This document shows positions 11,501 through 23,420 of a DNA stretch of 64,000 nucleotides, one piece after another. The notes below the pieces were generated by a model that searched no databases, was not told the DNA's origin, and saw only the letters and a program-made list of their open reading frames with translations. The stretch is from assembly GCF_037975245.1 (NCBI RefSeq), contig NC_092573.1, positions 4,217,501-4,281,500 of the forward strand, written 5' to 3'. A program made the position numbers and the translations under genes. Source of the DNA: Apostichopus japonicus (taxonomy: Eukaryota > Echinodermata > Holothuroidea > Aspidochirotida > Stichopodidae). The stretch's first letter is position 1; every line of letters starts with the position of its first letter.

Positions 11501-12811
11501 GCAGTATTAACACTCTCTCAGGGTAAAGCTTTATTTTACTATATAATGTAAATATACAGGCATTTTACCTTCAAGAAAGTTTTCACTGTATATTCAATTA
11601 AAAAATTTGGAAATTACACATGACATTTAGGTGACTCAAGAAATGGTCACCAATTGTGCAATATGGCAGAAAAACTCACATGTTTGCACAATATTTGCCT
11701 TCATTTCCAAATATCATATGACAACACAATATATGTCCCATCCCCCCCCCCCCCCCCAATACCATCCTCTCTAAATACCCCTCTTCTTAATAAAAAAAAA
11801 GAAAAAAAGATACAACAAATTTCAGAGGAAGCTAAAATGAACAAAAATGGCCTTTTCATATTTTGCTGATTAAAAGTGAGAAAACCATTGTATTTGGTGG
11901 TGGGGGGGGGGGAGGGGGGGTGCTTGGAGTGTAAAATTCCTCACTGTTACTTGTGTGTGCATGTTTGTTCCTCATTGGGCGAGGTCCTAACCATGTTGCC
12001 GCAAAGGTTCACACAAATTAGGACAAAGGTTAAATTGGGACAAAATAATGGACATTAGAAATCTAAAAATTGTTTCCTAAGGGGGAAAATAAGCTTTTAG
12101 ACCAACAGCAACGACCGAATTGTTGGATGTTACCAGATGACTATTGGCATGATACTTTAAAAACAATGAAAGACATTAAACAATATCATGCTGGCTATGT
12201 TTAAGTACAGACATCTGGATGAGGGAGGGCCAGTGGCATCATGTGGATACGAAACAAAGGTGGCCATTTTAAAAGCTACTATGTTTGAAAATCAAAAATG
12301 TCCTGAAGAGGAGAAACCATTTGGGATTACCGTATGTGCAAAGAGAAAAAGAAAACAAAGTAAAAGAAATGGTCAATTAGCGTCCTAAAAACAACAAGTA
12401 AAACCTGAATAAGGGGATAACATTAACAGAAACTAGAACAGGGGGTCACCGTTTGCAGTCATTGGACATTACGACCATAGCTCTCTGACAAAAAAAATTC
12501 ATACATGTACCGTGGGAAAATCGACGCGAGAACTTTCAGAAATCGATGAGTTCGATGGTACAAATTTTAAGCTACCTCTTTCAAGATCGGTTAAATTATA
12601 GACCGTGTAAAACTACTTAGAAATTATTCAACGATATGGTTTTAAACTTTACATTTATGTTTTTGACAGCTGTGTATGTATAATAACATAACTAATTAGC
12701 AATATTACATTACTATCTTGTATTATTTGCCATTCAAAAACACAAATAGTACTGAAAGCATGAATCTAGATGAAACCTGGAAATTCTGCAGATAATTGAG
12801 AAAGTTTTCAC
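8586..12811. other. No recognised gene; poly-C and poly-G runs
   Basis: If the RCC1-repeat gene starts further upstream, this is an intron. It holds poly-C at about 11744-11757, a G-rich stretch at 11898-11920 and C-rich DNA at 11340-11480. Several short open frames (9136-9324, 9674-9943, 10752-11039, 12188-12388) show no family signature and no paired splice sites. Confidence 0.4.
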
Positions 12812-12924
12812 CTTCCGTGGCTCCTCTTTACTTGGTTTAATAGAGATGTTTGGAATGGCAGACCCATGACATTATTCATGTACACCAGTAGCAGCAGCAG
12901 GCTGCAGTCGACAATACAACCCAT
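12812..12924 (-). CDS. Possible first coding exon with signal-peptide-like start
   Basis: On the minus strand an ATG at 12924 opens a frame reading MGCIVDCSLLLLLVYMNN, a short polar start followed by a hydrophobic core as in a signal peptide or membrane anchor, then about 20 polar residues ending at a gtgaaa donor (plus 12806-12811) in phase 2. It lies at the downstream edge of a CpG-rich block that could be a promoter. Alternatively a gactgcag acceptor just inside the frame would make this an internal exon entering in phase 2. RCC1 exons in this window use phase 1, so at least one further exon would be needed to link them. The sequence shows an open frame and a donor; the gene link is inference. 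Confidence 0.2.
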
Positions 12925-13600
12925 CCACCCACCCGGTTGTACTCATGACAGAGCTAGGCACCTGATTGGGTAGAACAGCTCTGGCAAACGACCAATCGTT
13001 ACGCAGGAAATACATTCCCTGGTGCATACAGACATGACCTTCATGCAAAGTAAACAGACCCAGGGTGCTACATGACCAGCTGACTCTGGTCATACCCCTT
13101 CAGCCAAATTCATGTGACGAAGACGATCATGAAACGCTGAGTCTAGCGTTTCATAACATGATCGATGTCAGAGATAAGGCACACCACACATAACCTTTTG
13201 GTTCACGGTGAAGTTCGTGCAAGTGGCACGTCAAGGATTCCGACGATGTTGTCGTTCCGCAGACGGGTTCGATAACTGCAGCATTGCCCACGGCTGTTAC
13301 ACTTGGTCGCATTTCAAGCTGGGTACAATTTACAACTCTGCCGAAAGGGATGCCATAAACCAAGCTACGCTCTGCTGCTAGATTTTTTCTCCACGAAAGA
13401 CGAGACTTCACAGAATGCAGACGGCATGGGTGGTTGACCAGAAGAGCATGGGACTGACCATTCTTAAAACAAAGAATATGATTTACGCTCCGCCCGATGG
13501 CAAAATGAACAGCTGCTCGCATGTACCTGAAGCCCTCATTAGTGTTGTAAACAAGTGAACGAGGGTAAAGACTGACCCTCAATACCCCCATGACCCCCTG
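12925..13600 (-). other. CpG-rich block with an unassigned open frame
   Basis: This block has visibly more CG dinucleotides than its flanks. The minus strand is open for 146 codons at 13151-13591, with no recognised domain, and another frame is open at 12872-13093. A pyrimidine-rich acceptor-like site (tttcaaccag) precedes the longer frame. Possible readings are a promoter with 5' untranslated sequence, an exon of an unrecognised protein, or a recent mobile element that has not lost its CpGs. I cannot choose between them. Confidence 0.35.
13124..13164. repeat. Inverted repeat able to form a hairpin
   Basis: The arm CGATCATGAAACGCT (13124-13138) and its inverse, running from 13145 to 13164, face each other across a 6-base loop (GAGTCT). 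The inner ten bases of the stem (ATGAAACGCT) pair perfectly; the outer CGATCATG also pairs after a 5-base insertion in the second arm. Confidence 0.9.
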
Positions 13601-15553
13601 GTTGAAAAAACAAAATCAAACCTGGATAGGTCAGTCACATGATTAAGTCATTTTTGTATTTGTTTCATGCAGTCCAATCTTTAATAAATTCATAAGAAAC
13701 AACATTTGCCACCCGATAAGCCAATTTATGTCATCATTGCCTGATATTTTCTGTAACATTCAATGACCTAATTTTTGTAGAAATTAATCAATCTCAGATA
13801 ACTTATTTCATTGTAAACATGCCAACAATAATGTAAATAATGTAATAAAGGAAATATAATCCACAAAATGGCTTCCTCTTTTGAGATTGACATGGACCTG
13901 CAAATTTCTTTGCAATAAGTTGATTTGTAAGGACATGCCATGCTGCAATATTACATCATAACTAATTTACACAAATAATTCCTAAGATCAAATTATATTC
14001 GTCCACTGAAATGAAGATTGAAAGATATATCATATACAGAAACAGAAACATGTCACATTGAACAGCCAGCAGCTTTCATAAAGCACAAATTTCTCACTGT
14101 GCTATAAAATTAGACCTGTAATATCTTTTGATAAGGATAACATCCTACAATTTCCTTTGTGGTCTTAAAATATTTCAGTACTCCCAAGATATATGCATCA
14201 TCTGCCAAACAGATTAAGCATGTCTGACTTGATCCTCAAAGTCATCAAAGTTATAATTTCCTTTTCTTTCCTTTTTTATTTCTAAAAAATATTTCAAAAA
14301 CATATTCCGTTCACTTCTCATTCAATGCATCTTTACAATACTTGATTGGTCTTACTTTTACCTAAACATGCAAGCTGTCTAATAAATCATTAAACACATA
14401 TATCATAAAACAATGGGCCTCTGCAGGTCCCCGTCTAATTTTCCAAGTTTTCGCAATGCGTGCACTCCTCCATCCATTACACTTGGTTATATCCATTTGG
14501 TCGATAAATCGTCGTTGACGATTTGCCCCACTTCCGTTATAATACGTTCAGGTGTCTTTTCTGTTATTTTTGGTACTTCTGTATTCTGTGATTATTCTCT
14601 TAAGAAAAGGACATTCACATTGCTGTGGAGTTCAGCCAACTCTGCTCAAAAGTATTGATCCTTCGATCTCTTGTTTCACATGAAACATTAACCGACCTAA
14701 CGGGCTTTGTGACTCGAAGACCACAAACTAATTGACATTTTATGAGAAATCCGAAAAAAGAGAGAAATAGGAAGAAGAAGAAGAAGAAACAAATCGCTTG
14801 CCCAGCAGGGTCTGGTATCAAAACATGACAACTTTAAATGCAAACTAATTATGTTTACTTTTAGAAAGTGTTTGGAAATTTGTTTTTGATGAAAATTCGT
14901 TCTTTTTTTTCCTGAGTTTAAAAAATGGGATAAGGAAGAGCATTGCACTGAAGGGGTTTAATTAAGTGACTGCATGTCTGGTTGAGATGGATAGACTCAT
15001 CAAATGAACACAGAGAACATAGAAGAGAAAAATGATTAAGATAAAAATAAAATTAGTAAAAAATGAGCTAGATTATGGTTTGGCTTTGACACATTCAAAT
15101 TAAAAGATGATACCAATCCTAACCAAAATATCTATATTAGGATAAATTGTTTATCCCATAACATTGTTTGGAAGGGAGGGAAAATGTGACCAACTATTGT
15201 CTGTTAGTGGTAGATATATAGTAGAATACTATGATCTTAATAAACAAAGTCAGTGAACTGTATCACTGTAAAGCAAGGATTCAACAGACACCTGTGTTCC
15301 CTTCAGATGAGTTTGAAGCTGTTTACACAGTAGCAGATGTGAGATAGTGGCAGTATATATTACATTTACATACTGTGTATTATCGTATAAAACATATATT
15401 GAAGAAACTGTTTTGTGTTTGTATTGACATGCATTTTGGAGGCTAATTTTTACATAAAATTTTCATAAAAGAAAAAAAAACAGAAATTGAATTCACAATG
15501 GCTCAGTGTTTGTAAGCAAATCTGTGGTTGCTTGCATTGTTTTTTATTTTCAG
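13601..15553. other. AT-rich, no recognised gene
   Basis: The stretch is AT-rich with a GAAGAAGAA run near 14770. The plus-strand open frame at 14413-14658 is somewhat CpG-rich and protein-like but has no recognised motif or splice pairing. The frames at 14615-14948 on the minus strand are its shadows. Confidence 0.35.
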
Positions 15554-15695
15554 ATATGAGTTGCTTATTAAATTTTTTAAGGATAAAAAAAAAACAAGTC
15601 ATAAGGAGAGAAAATGTGCCCTGGGTGATGACGTAGGCAGCCTGTTAGTGCTGGAAGGGGATGAGTTTATTAGGGTTAACCAAGTGGGAGTGCTG
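15554..15695 (+). CDS. Candidate internal exon of an unknown plus-strand gene
   Basis: The exon is bounded by a strong pyrimidine-rich acceptor (tttttattttcag, ending at 15553) and a consensus donor (gtaagt from 15696). It is 142 bases, enters in phase 2 and ends on a codon boundary. The encoded 47 residues begin lysine-rich (YELLIKFFKDKKKTSHKER) and end acidic/hydrophobic (SLLVLEGDEFIRVNQVGVL). No family is recognised. It sits between minus-strand candidates, so a plus-strand gene would be antisense to or nested with them. It could still be a chance combination of splice-like sites. Confidence 0.35.
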
Positions 15696-16230
15696 GTAAG
15701 TCTATGTTTTATACGCAGAATTCATTACAATTAGCTGGTTACTTTCTGGAGGTTATATATACAACATGTGATACTAAGCTACAATTTTTTTCAATGTATT
15801 CTGTAAATTTGTATACATATGTAATGAGGAAAACATTACACAGAATAAAACGGTTGTATGACACTTCCCCAATTTTTTGGGCTTCTTTTTGTTAGGGGGG
15901 AGGGGGGGGGGAAAGAGTGTGGATGGGCTAGCAACACCTGGGCTTCCGACCAAATCTAGTTTTCAAATTTTAAATCTAAATTTCAATCATAAAGAACCTA
16001 CTAATTAACAGTACTTAATTATGTTAACAGTATCACTCATTAGAAGGTTAGTTAATTGGTAGGAATCTTTCTTTTTATATTTTAGTTTCAGCTAATTTAT
16101 TATTTTATATTATGTGGACATTTAATCTAAAACAACTCTCCAACAAAAACCCATTTCAAAAATTTCAAAATACCATGAAACTACAGTCAAAATGTTTATA
16201 AAATATCTATTGCATTGTTCTTTCCCATAA

Positions 16231-16236
16231 TTTATT
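16231..16236 (-). terminator. Possible AATAAA polyadenylation signal
   Basis: The minus strand reads AATAAA here, about 100 bases after the stop of the candidate terminal exon at 16339. In AT-rich DNA such hexamers are frequent, so it is supporting evidence only. Confidence 0.2.
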
Positions 16237-16338
16237 TTCTTTTCATCCAGCTAGCCCTCTTCGTATTAAACAGTAACCATTTTTGGAAAAACACCAAAAA
16301 ATACTGAATTTTCCAGCATCACCAAAATTACATAAAAA

Positions 16339-16463
16339 TTAGCAAACATCAGAACTATACTTTGCAAAGTTTGACCGTTCAATTTCTGCCTGGTAAATGA
16401 ACATTTCTAATGTAGGTTGCTCCGATGGAGGTTGTACATTCTCTGCTGTGAGACATCTATGAC
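16339..16463 (-). CDS. Candidate terminal exon of an unknown minus-strand gene
   Basis: Read on the minus strand, a tttttttatag acceptor (ag read from 16464-16465) is followed by a phase-1 frame encoding about 40 residues, including ENVQPPSEQPTLEMFIYQAE, and then TAA at 16339. An AATAAA signal follows about 100 bases downstream (plus 16231-16236). That combination suits a last exon with a short 3' untranslated region. An internal exon ending at 16361 before a gtatag donor is the alternative. No domain is recognised; the composition (Pro/Glu/Gln) is ordinary for a disordered tail. Confidence 0.3.
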
Positions 16464-16802
16464 CTATAAAAAAATCCTTAGATAACTCAATTGTTTCACT
16501 TCGTCACTCATTTATACAATATCATATTGATTCATTACAAACCGAGATAAGTTTTTGTAATATTTTTGATATGTTCAGTCAAGTACAAACAGACAGGGAA
16601 GTTATAAAACTCTACCAACACAGCTAGCTGTACACCTTTCTAAAAATAGCAAACTTGATTGACACAATTCCCCTTGTTTGAAAAAATATCAAAAGCTTCT
16701 ACTATATAAATTCATTGACATTCTTATTTTTTATCGCCTAGCTGCGGGGCGGGATGGACAACATTCTCGATGGCACTGAACTCTTGAATGTAATACACTG
16801 AG

Positions 16803-16846
16803 ATGCATATATATATCTATATATTTCTATATATCTATATCTATCC

Positions 16847-16917
<71 letters not shown>

Positions 16918-16935
16918 GTACTATATTTATATATA
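16803..16935. repeat. TA microsatellite
   Basis: This is a (TA)n run with TATC variants at its start, mostly pure TA at 16852-16912. The tyrosine/isoleucine open frame across it is an artefact. Confidence 0.97.
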
Positions 16936-17179
16936 GCACATATTTATTTGTGCCACGCGACTGGCATGCCCCACTTACAAGTTCTCTTTTATAAATATTA
17001 TGAAAACCTATGGAGGTGCTAAATTGAATTCAGGCTCATCTGAAGCTTGAGTGAGTTTAATAAAAGCTCAAGAGTTCACAGAGCAACACTACATTGGGCT
17101 GCAAGGTTTACAGTCTGTCCTCTCAAGCAGAAATGTTAGAAAAACATCACCAGTACAAATCGATTAAAAACTAATCTTT

Positions 17180-17600
17180 CAAGAGAAACCACAATGTCCC
17201 GCAGACAATGATATTTCTGCTCCATAGCGACAATTCGGCGCCAAGCAGTATGCAAATGAACCTGCAGACTGCTTAAGGACGAACATCCGCGAACATTGAC
17301 ACCGGCTGACTGGGTCAGGGCACTTCAAATGACGACACTCAAAATCTGACCTTCACATCAATATGACGACTAACACCAGTTCATCCTTGCTATCATATCC
17401 GAATCACGCGAGCGGAAAACATGCGACCAGCGTTCCTTCGCAGACTACATAAGAAAAAAAATAGACTTTTCCTCTGCCACCCTTTACGAAGCGCTCTACA
17501 TCTTTGTAGCCTCGAAGGTCACCTGGATAATTTTCTTCGTTGCCGGGGTTATCAACGCTCTGACCAAATGAGTGCACCAGCACTTAATTCTAAGCCATCG
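17180..17600. other. CpG-rich block, possible promoter or exon
   Basis: CG dinucleotides are dense compared with the flanks (for example TTCGGCGCC, CACGCGAGCGG). A plus-strand frame of about 62 codons (17421-17609) has no recognised motif. A poly-G run follows at 17655-17669. In animals with mosaic methylation, CpG-dense islands often mark promoters, so a regulatory role is possible but unproven. Confidence 0.3.
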
Positions 17601-18074
17601 GAAAAATGACAAAAGTATAAAAAATAAAATAAATAAAGAATCAATCGATGTTAAGGGGGGGGGGGGGGAATTGTCATCAAATTTCCAAAGAACGATTACC
17701 AATTACTTCTCAATATGAATGGGATTCTGAAAAGCAGAGGTTACAGAAATGTTTTTGAAAGATCACGGCACAATACTTGATGTTTAATGAACTAAAAGAT
17801 ATGAAAGGAAAAATCAATAGACTTCTCCCTTTTTTGTTCCTTTTTATCTCTTTTGTAACAGCCTGAGATTATTACTAAAAAGTTTGGGTAGCTGATAAAA
17901 AGTCAGCAAGACCTCAATAATGACTAAAAAAATATAAATTAAAGAGACACAAGGATGTCACAGAACTTACTTGGTTTGAGTATTTATGAATGACGATATC
18001 GGTCTCCCTTTATCTCAACTGTGAAATTTGGCAACTTTCGATTAAACATACAAGCCCACTAACCCAATTCAGCA

Positions 18075-18530
18075 TCCACTGCCCACTGACCCACTGACAT
18101 GTCTCTGCCCACTGACCCACTGACATGTCTCTGCCCACTGACCCACTTACATGTCTCTGCCCACTGACCCATTTCTGTGTCTCTGCCCACTGACCCACTG
18201 ACATGTCTCTGCCCACTGACCCATTAACATGTCACTGCCCACTGACCCACTTACATGTCTCTGCCCACTGACCCATTTACATGTCACTGCCCACTGACCC
18301 ACTTACATGTCTCTGCCCACTGACCCATTTACATGTCACTGCCCACTGACCCACTTCAATGTCTCAGCCCACTGACCTACTTACATGTCTCTGCCAACTG
18401 CCAGATTGGCATGTCTCTGCCCACTGACCCACTGACATGTCTCTGCCCACTGACCCATTTACATGTCACTGCCCACTGAACCACTTCAATGTCTCAGCCC
18501 ACTGACATGTCTCTATGTCCCCACCCACTT
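18075..18530. repeat. 26-bp minisatellite
   Basis: About seventeen units of 26 bases are built from CTGCCCACTGACCCA followed by TTACATGTCT variants. Copies diverge toward the right end. The open frame across it on the minus strand (tryptophan/glycine-rich) is a consequence of the repeat, not a gene. Confidence 0.96.
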
Positions 18531-18984
18531 ACTCTTTCTCCGCAGATCCACCAATCTGAAGCAAAGTGTACAGCAGGTAACTCACCTCAAGGTTACATCA
18601 TCTGTCACAAAGAAGGAAAACTTTCAGGAAGACAGGGTGATGAGAATTTAGTGAAATGAGGTCAAAGGTGATTTAAGAGTTTAACATCTACAGTGTTAGC
18701 ACCAATACTGAGCATGAAGGACTTTCAAGCCACCCTGGTGACATCATGAACTGTGAATCCTTACAGGATATTGCCTTTGATGGACATATATCAAATAATA
18801 TCTTTTGGTATTTTTATGTATTTGTCATGATTTTCAGTATTAAGGAAGCATTATACAGTATTTAAAATTAGGTTTATCAATTTGTTCGGGAGTATAATCA
18901 GTAATTACTATAATTGCTTGAGTTAAGTTAAGACTATGAATGCACTTGGTATTTAAGGATTATGAATGCATTTGGAAATACTTG

Positions 18985-19255
18985 AGGTATAGTAAGGATT
19001 ATCAATACACTTGGAAGCACTTGATATGTAGTTAGGATTATCAATGCACTTGGAAGCACTTGATATGTAGTAGGGATTATCAATGCACTTGGAAGCACTT
19101 AATGTATAAGGATTATCAATGCACTTGGAAGCACTTGATATGTAGTAGGGATTATCAATGCACTTGGAAGCACTTAATGTGTAAAGATTATCAATGCACT
19201 TGGAAGCACTTGATATGTAGTTAGGATTATCAATGCACTTGGAATACATGAGGTA
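18985..19255. repeat. 36/39-bp minisatellite
   Basis: Units containing GATTATCAATGCACTTGGAA followed by GCACTTGATATGTAGT or GCACTTAATGTAT alternate in lengths of 39 and 36 bases. Because both are multiples of three, the minus strand stays open for 105 codons with a repeated SKCIDNP motif. It has no start context and no other coding evidence. Confidence 0.95.
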
Positions 19256-19293
19256 TAGTTGGATTCTCAATTACGATTTCTTCAGACATGAGC

Positions 19294-19660
19294 TTCCCAT
19301 CTACAACAGAGGGATAATTATGTTTGGAGCAGCCACCGAGTCCGGTCAGAAAATGAATATTCCCTATCTGTGCAGCATTCTCCAAAGTGGAAACATTTGC
19401 AATATTAATGTGTTTGCCAATTTTCTATAAATTTACGATTGGGACACAAACTTTTCCTGCAACTGCTTCCAACCCCCTCCTCCCCTTCCATGATGTAGCC
19501 GCTTAAACTGTCCTTGTTAATAATGATAGTTGTATTCACACAGAGGGTAGATGTAGTCTTAAACATTTCAAAAGAATATTCCCATCTGAGTACAAAATTG
19601 CCATCACTGCCATCGTTAACAGCAATTGGTACTTTGTACAACCGATTAATTTCTCAGTGT
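19294..19660 (-). pseudogene. Coding-like block with a frame change, family unknown
   Basis: On the minus strand a frame from about 19641 reads VPIAVNDGSDGNFVLRWEY and continues with several Cys (SSCRKSLCPNRKF) until TAA at 19405. The adjacent frame then stays open from about 19425 down past 19290, with TLENAAQIGNIHFLTGLGG. Together they look like one eroded protein with a frameshift near 19425, or two exons. The plus strand over 19290-19430 is also open after a good acceptor (gatttcttcag), so the strand is not certain. No domain is recognised. Confidence 0.25.
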
Positions 19661-19739
19661 ATTTCTCGATGTGTTCCTTTAAGATACATCTACAGAATTA
19701 GGTCTTGGGAGTCAAATAAGCAGGCAGTCTTATGAATAG

Positions 19740-22700
19740 CTTTATTGATTATCAAATTGTCAAATTAAATCATTTTGTGTGTAAGCAGACACTTCTCAGT
19801 TTTCTCCTCGTTGATATTAAATTCAAGAGAGAAAATGTTTGGAACGAACGTTATATTCACATAGATGATACATAGAGCGATGCTAACAAGGGGAATTAAG
19901 GGAAGGAGAAGGGTGACCACTGACACCCAGCGTTGAATATGTGAGGTATTTCTCTAAACATTTGCAATTTTTCATACATCATAAGTAAAGTGACATTTTT
20001 GGGGGTTTAGAGGCAAGAATTTGTGTTTCAATTGCACCAAAATCATGAACCCTCCTGGTTCCCTACCCCCCTTCCACACCCACTATATTGGGTTAAACAG
20101 CCTCTCAGTCATAAATGCAAACTGCATTTCAAAATGTTCTATCTTGTGACAATTATAAATCTTTACACAAAAATATATATGTTAATTGCTAGCTAGTAGC
20201 CGTCACCATGTGAGACAAGTTTAATATCAACTGCCATATAATAATTGCACATTCAGTTACAGAAGATTCATTGCCATGTACTTATTTTCTCCTGCATGTA
20301 TCTGGAGGAATATTGTTGTCATAATCATTCCTTCATTTCATCCAGGTCTATTTTTCCTTCTCACCCAGAAATGGAATGGAAATAATGGTACATTGACCCC
20401 CTCACTTCCCCTCCCTTTCCCTCTCCCTCCCTCCCCGCCTTCCTTCCTGATTCTTACTGTCTATTACTCATCAGCTGCCAAGACTAGAAGGAAATGCTTG
20501 TACTCTGTTTTAATATGGAGTCAAACAAAAAGAATAAAAGCCGGTCAAATATTTTGCCATAAATATTCTCAAAATGTCAAAGAGTGTGAGATACAGAGAG
20601 AGAGAGGTGGAGGACTGGGTTAATTTAGTATCCAGTTGATTGCATAATTCCATCTCACTATTTATTACAAACAACGTTAATTCCCTGTGATGACCTATGC
20701 TGACATCTACTTATTCACCACCACAAACAATCACAACTTCATAATTTCCAAATGTCATTTTTCATCTCGAAATAACACCGTAGCCTCCTGCGCTGTAAAT
20801 TTTCAAAGATGTAAAGAAGGGAAAAAAAATGTCCCGCTTGACAAACCAATTACCTAAGGACTACTGACTGGAGTGTATCCCTACAGAAAGATTAATACGA
20901 AAATCGGAATATTCTTTGATTAATAGGTACGTCTCTTTGATTTATAATACTTGAATAATGAAATTACAGAACAAAAAGAAACATAAACCAAAACAATAAT
21001 ACCTGGGGATTGAGTTCAATATTCTTCTTAGAATTGACACCTAACTCGACAGAAAAAAATATCTCCCAGTATAAACGAGAATAAAATCAGAGGAAAGTTG
21101 GTAAAATTTTTCCAGAAAGTGTCAAATTATGATCAATCATGAGAAAATAAAGAAGAATTGAATGTCCCTTAAGGGAGATCAGCATATCTCGAGCTTATTA
21201 TAAAAGATTTGAAAAAAAAAAAAAAAAAAAAATCTTAGTCATTATTTCCAAAACATCCTCACTCAATTATACTCTTGAAAATTGCTGCCAAATTTGTCAG
21301 ATCTATGAATTTTTGGCTTTTACCGAATAAATGTGTATGTATGTTATGGGATTTTTTTTTTGGGGGGGGGGGGTTTTGCTGATATTAAGTATTTCAGGCG
21401 GTTGCATGTGTTAATTAATGAGAAAGTGAACTTCAAAATCCAAAACATCTTATTTAAAAACATTCTGATCAACTTTATGACAGATGAAAACAAATGGATA
21501 AACAAATACTTCAAACATGAGAACTAGGCATTAAAGACCATCCTCTTTTGAAAGATATATTTCATTTAACATTTAACATGAGATGTATCTATTGGGGAGG
21601 GGGTGGAAGAGGAGGGGAGGAGGGGGAGGGGGAGGAGGGCAGGAGGAGGAGGAGGAGGAGGGGGAGGAGGTGTTGAGAGCATATAGCAGGATTGGCAAAA
21701 AGCTGTTGTGGTAGTACATTATATGACATCAGTTAACAATTTATTAATAGTATGGAGTTTATAATTACATTCACCCGACATGTTACGCATAGTTATCTCT
21801 TGATGAGGATGAGAAGAATGGGGGGGGGGCGGTGAGAGGGGGTATTGGAAAATATACCACCCCCACCCGGGTTTAAAGATAAGTAGCCTTAGGGAGGAAT
21901 TTGTACGTACAGAATTTTACCATATTCTTTCTTTCTTAATTTTTTCATTTTTTAGCCATCATAAATTCCCCTTTGGACAGTTTCATTTTCAATTGTTTAA
22001 TTTTAAATTTGATGTGATTTTATTTATATTTTTAATATGAAGTAAATACCCTTTTAGAGGATACTACAATAAAGTCCAAAATCAATCAATCATGTTTTGT
22101 AGAAACATGGTTTGAAAATGTTTTGATCTTAAGTACAATCAGCAAGGCTGGTGTATTTTGGGGTTCTGTGCTTGCTGGAAATTGTATGATTGGCAAGAAA
22201 TTTGGAAATAAAATATGCTTGTAGCGAGGTATTGAAGTACATTTCTTTTGCAATTTAAAGTTATGTTTCTGAGGACTACGCTAATCAGGGCCCTCTAAGA
22301 CAGCTTAGTCTACTATACTCTCACTCATAATGTCACAAGAGTTGTTTCCTCCTTTATTCTCCCCCCTCCCTCCCTCCTCTTCAGCCTCTCCTCTCCCTGT
22401 CCCTATCCCACCTCCCTCCTCCATACGTTAGCTCACAAATCATACTATTGTCTTTTAGTTCAGCCCCCCACCCCCTCCCACACATACACCATTAAAATAA
22501 ACTTTGCATCCAATTGCTACTACATTTTGTAGTAGCTTCTAGCATTTGGCTGACAACTTTTACTGATCTAACAAGCATAATTCAAACTTACTTTGGCTAC
22601 AATTAACCAAAACTAGGAAGCCATCCCAAATTTTTTCCCTCCACCAAACGAAGGTGGTGACCGAATGAGCAAGTAATTAGATTCTTCAAAATTTCACAGA

Positions 22701-23220
22701 GCAGACACATTCATTATAGTACTGTACATAAAGTAATGGAATAGAATAAAATGTCAAAATTGTCGACTTTCACATCATCATATTTGAAACTTAAATAGTC
22801 CAGCTAATGACCCAACTTATTATACCAGCAATATTTATATCAAATAAAGGAGCAATTAAAAAAAAGAAAAAAGATCCAAATACCTGAAAAAAAAGCTCCT
22901 TTGTAACACATGTGTATAGACCTTACTTCTAGAACGTTTATAATATGTTTATGTTTTTATTTTTGCGGGCTTGAATAATGTATAGCTTAGCACTAACATT
23001 ATGATGTAGAAACAGGTGTTAAAAGCAATCATCCAAGCAGAGTTACATATATATATAAGGAGACCTACAAAAACCATAGTGCAATCTGCATGGCAGCTGG
23101 GCTTATATGGGCCGTAAATGAAATGTGTGTGCCAATTATGGAGCTATCAAGCATACTGAGGGGCAGCCTCAAGGGTGCTCAGGGTTTCCAGGCTGTAATA
23201 TAATAAATTAAAATATCATA
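19740..23220. other. AT-rich, no recognised gene; scattered low complexity
   Basis: It contains a C-rich tract at about 20400-20450, an A run near 21213-21232, a poly-G at 21361-21373, a GGA-rich tract at 21590-21675 and a C/T-rich tract at 22358-22430. The open frames here (20276-20623, 21333-21527) pass through these tracts and show no protein signature. Confidence 0.4.
21590..21675 (+). repeat. GGA/GGGGA-rich tract
   Basis: This is a purine-only low-complexity stretch of GGAGGA and GGGGAG motifs on the plus strand. Confidence 0.9.
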
Positions 23221-23420
23221 ATTAACCACATAAGTTACATCATCATAACCACACACAAGTTACATCATAATAACCACACATATAAGTTGCATCATAATAA
23301 CCACATACAAGTTACATCACACCAACCACACACAAGGTACATCATACCAACCACACACAAGTTACCTCATAACAACTGGTCACACACAAGTTACATCATA
23401 ACAACCACTCACAAGTTACC
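23221..23420. repeat. Minisatellite of about 26 bp
   Basis: Roughly eight units contain ACAAGTTACATCATAACAAC and CACACA with substitutions and small length changes. Confidence 0.93.

Noticed and set aside
18010-18216. Minus-strand frame rich in Trp and Gly
   Set aside because: Translation of the 26-base minisatellite; it ends where the repeat phase changes.
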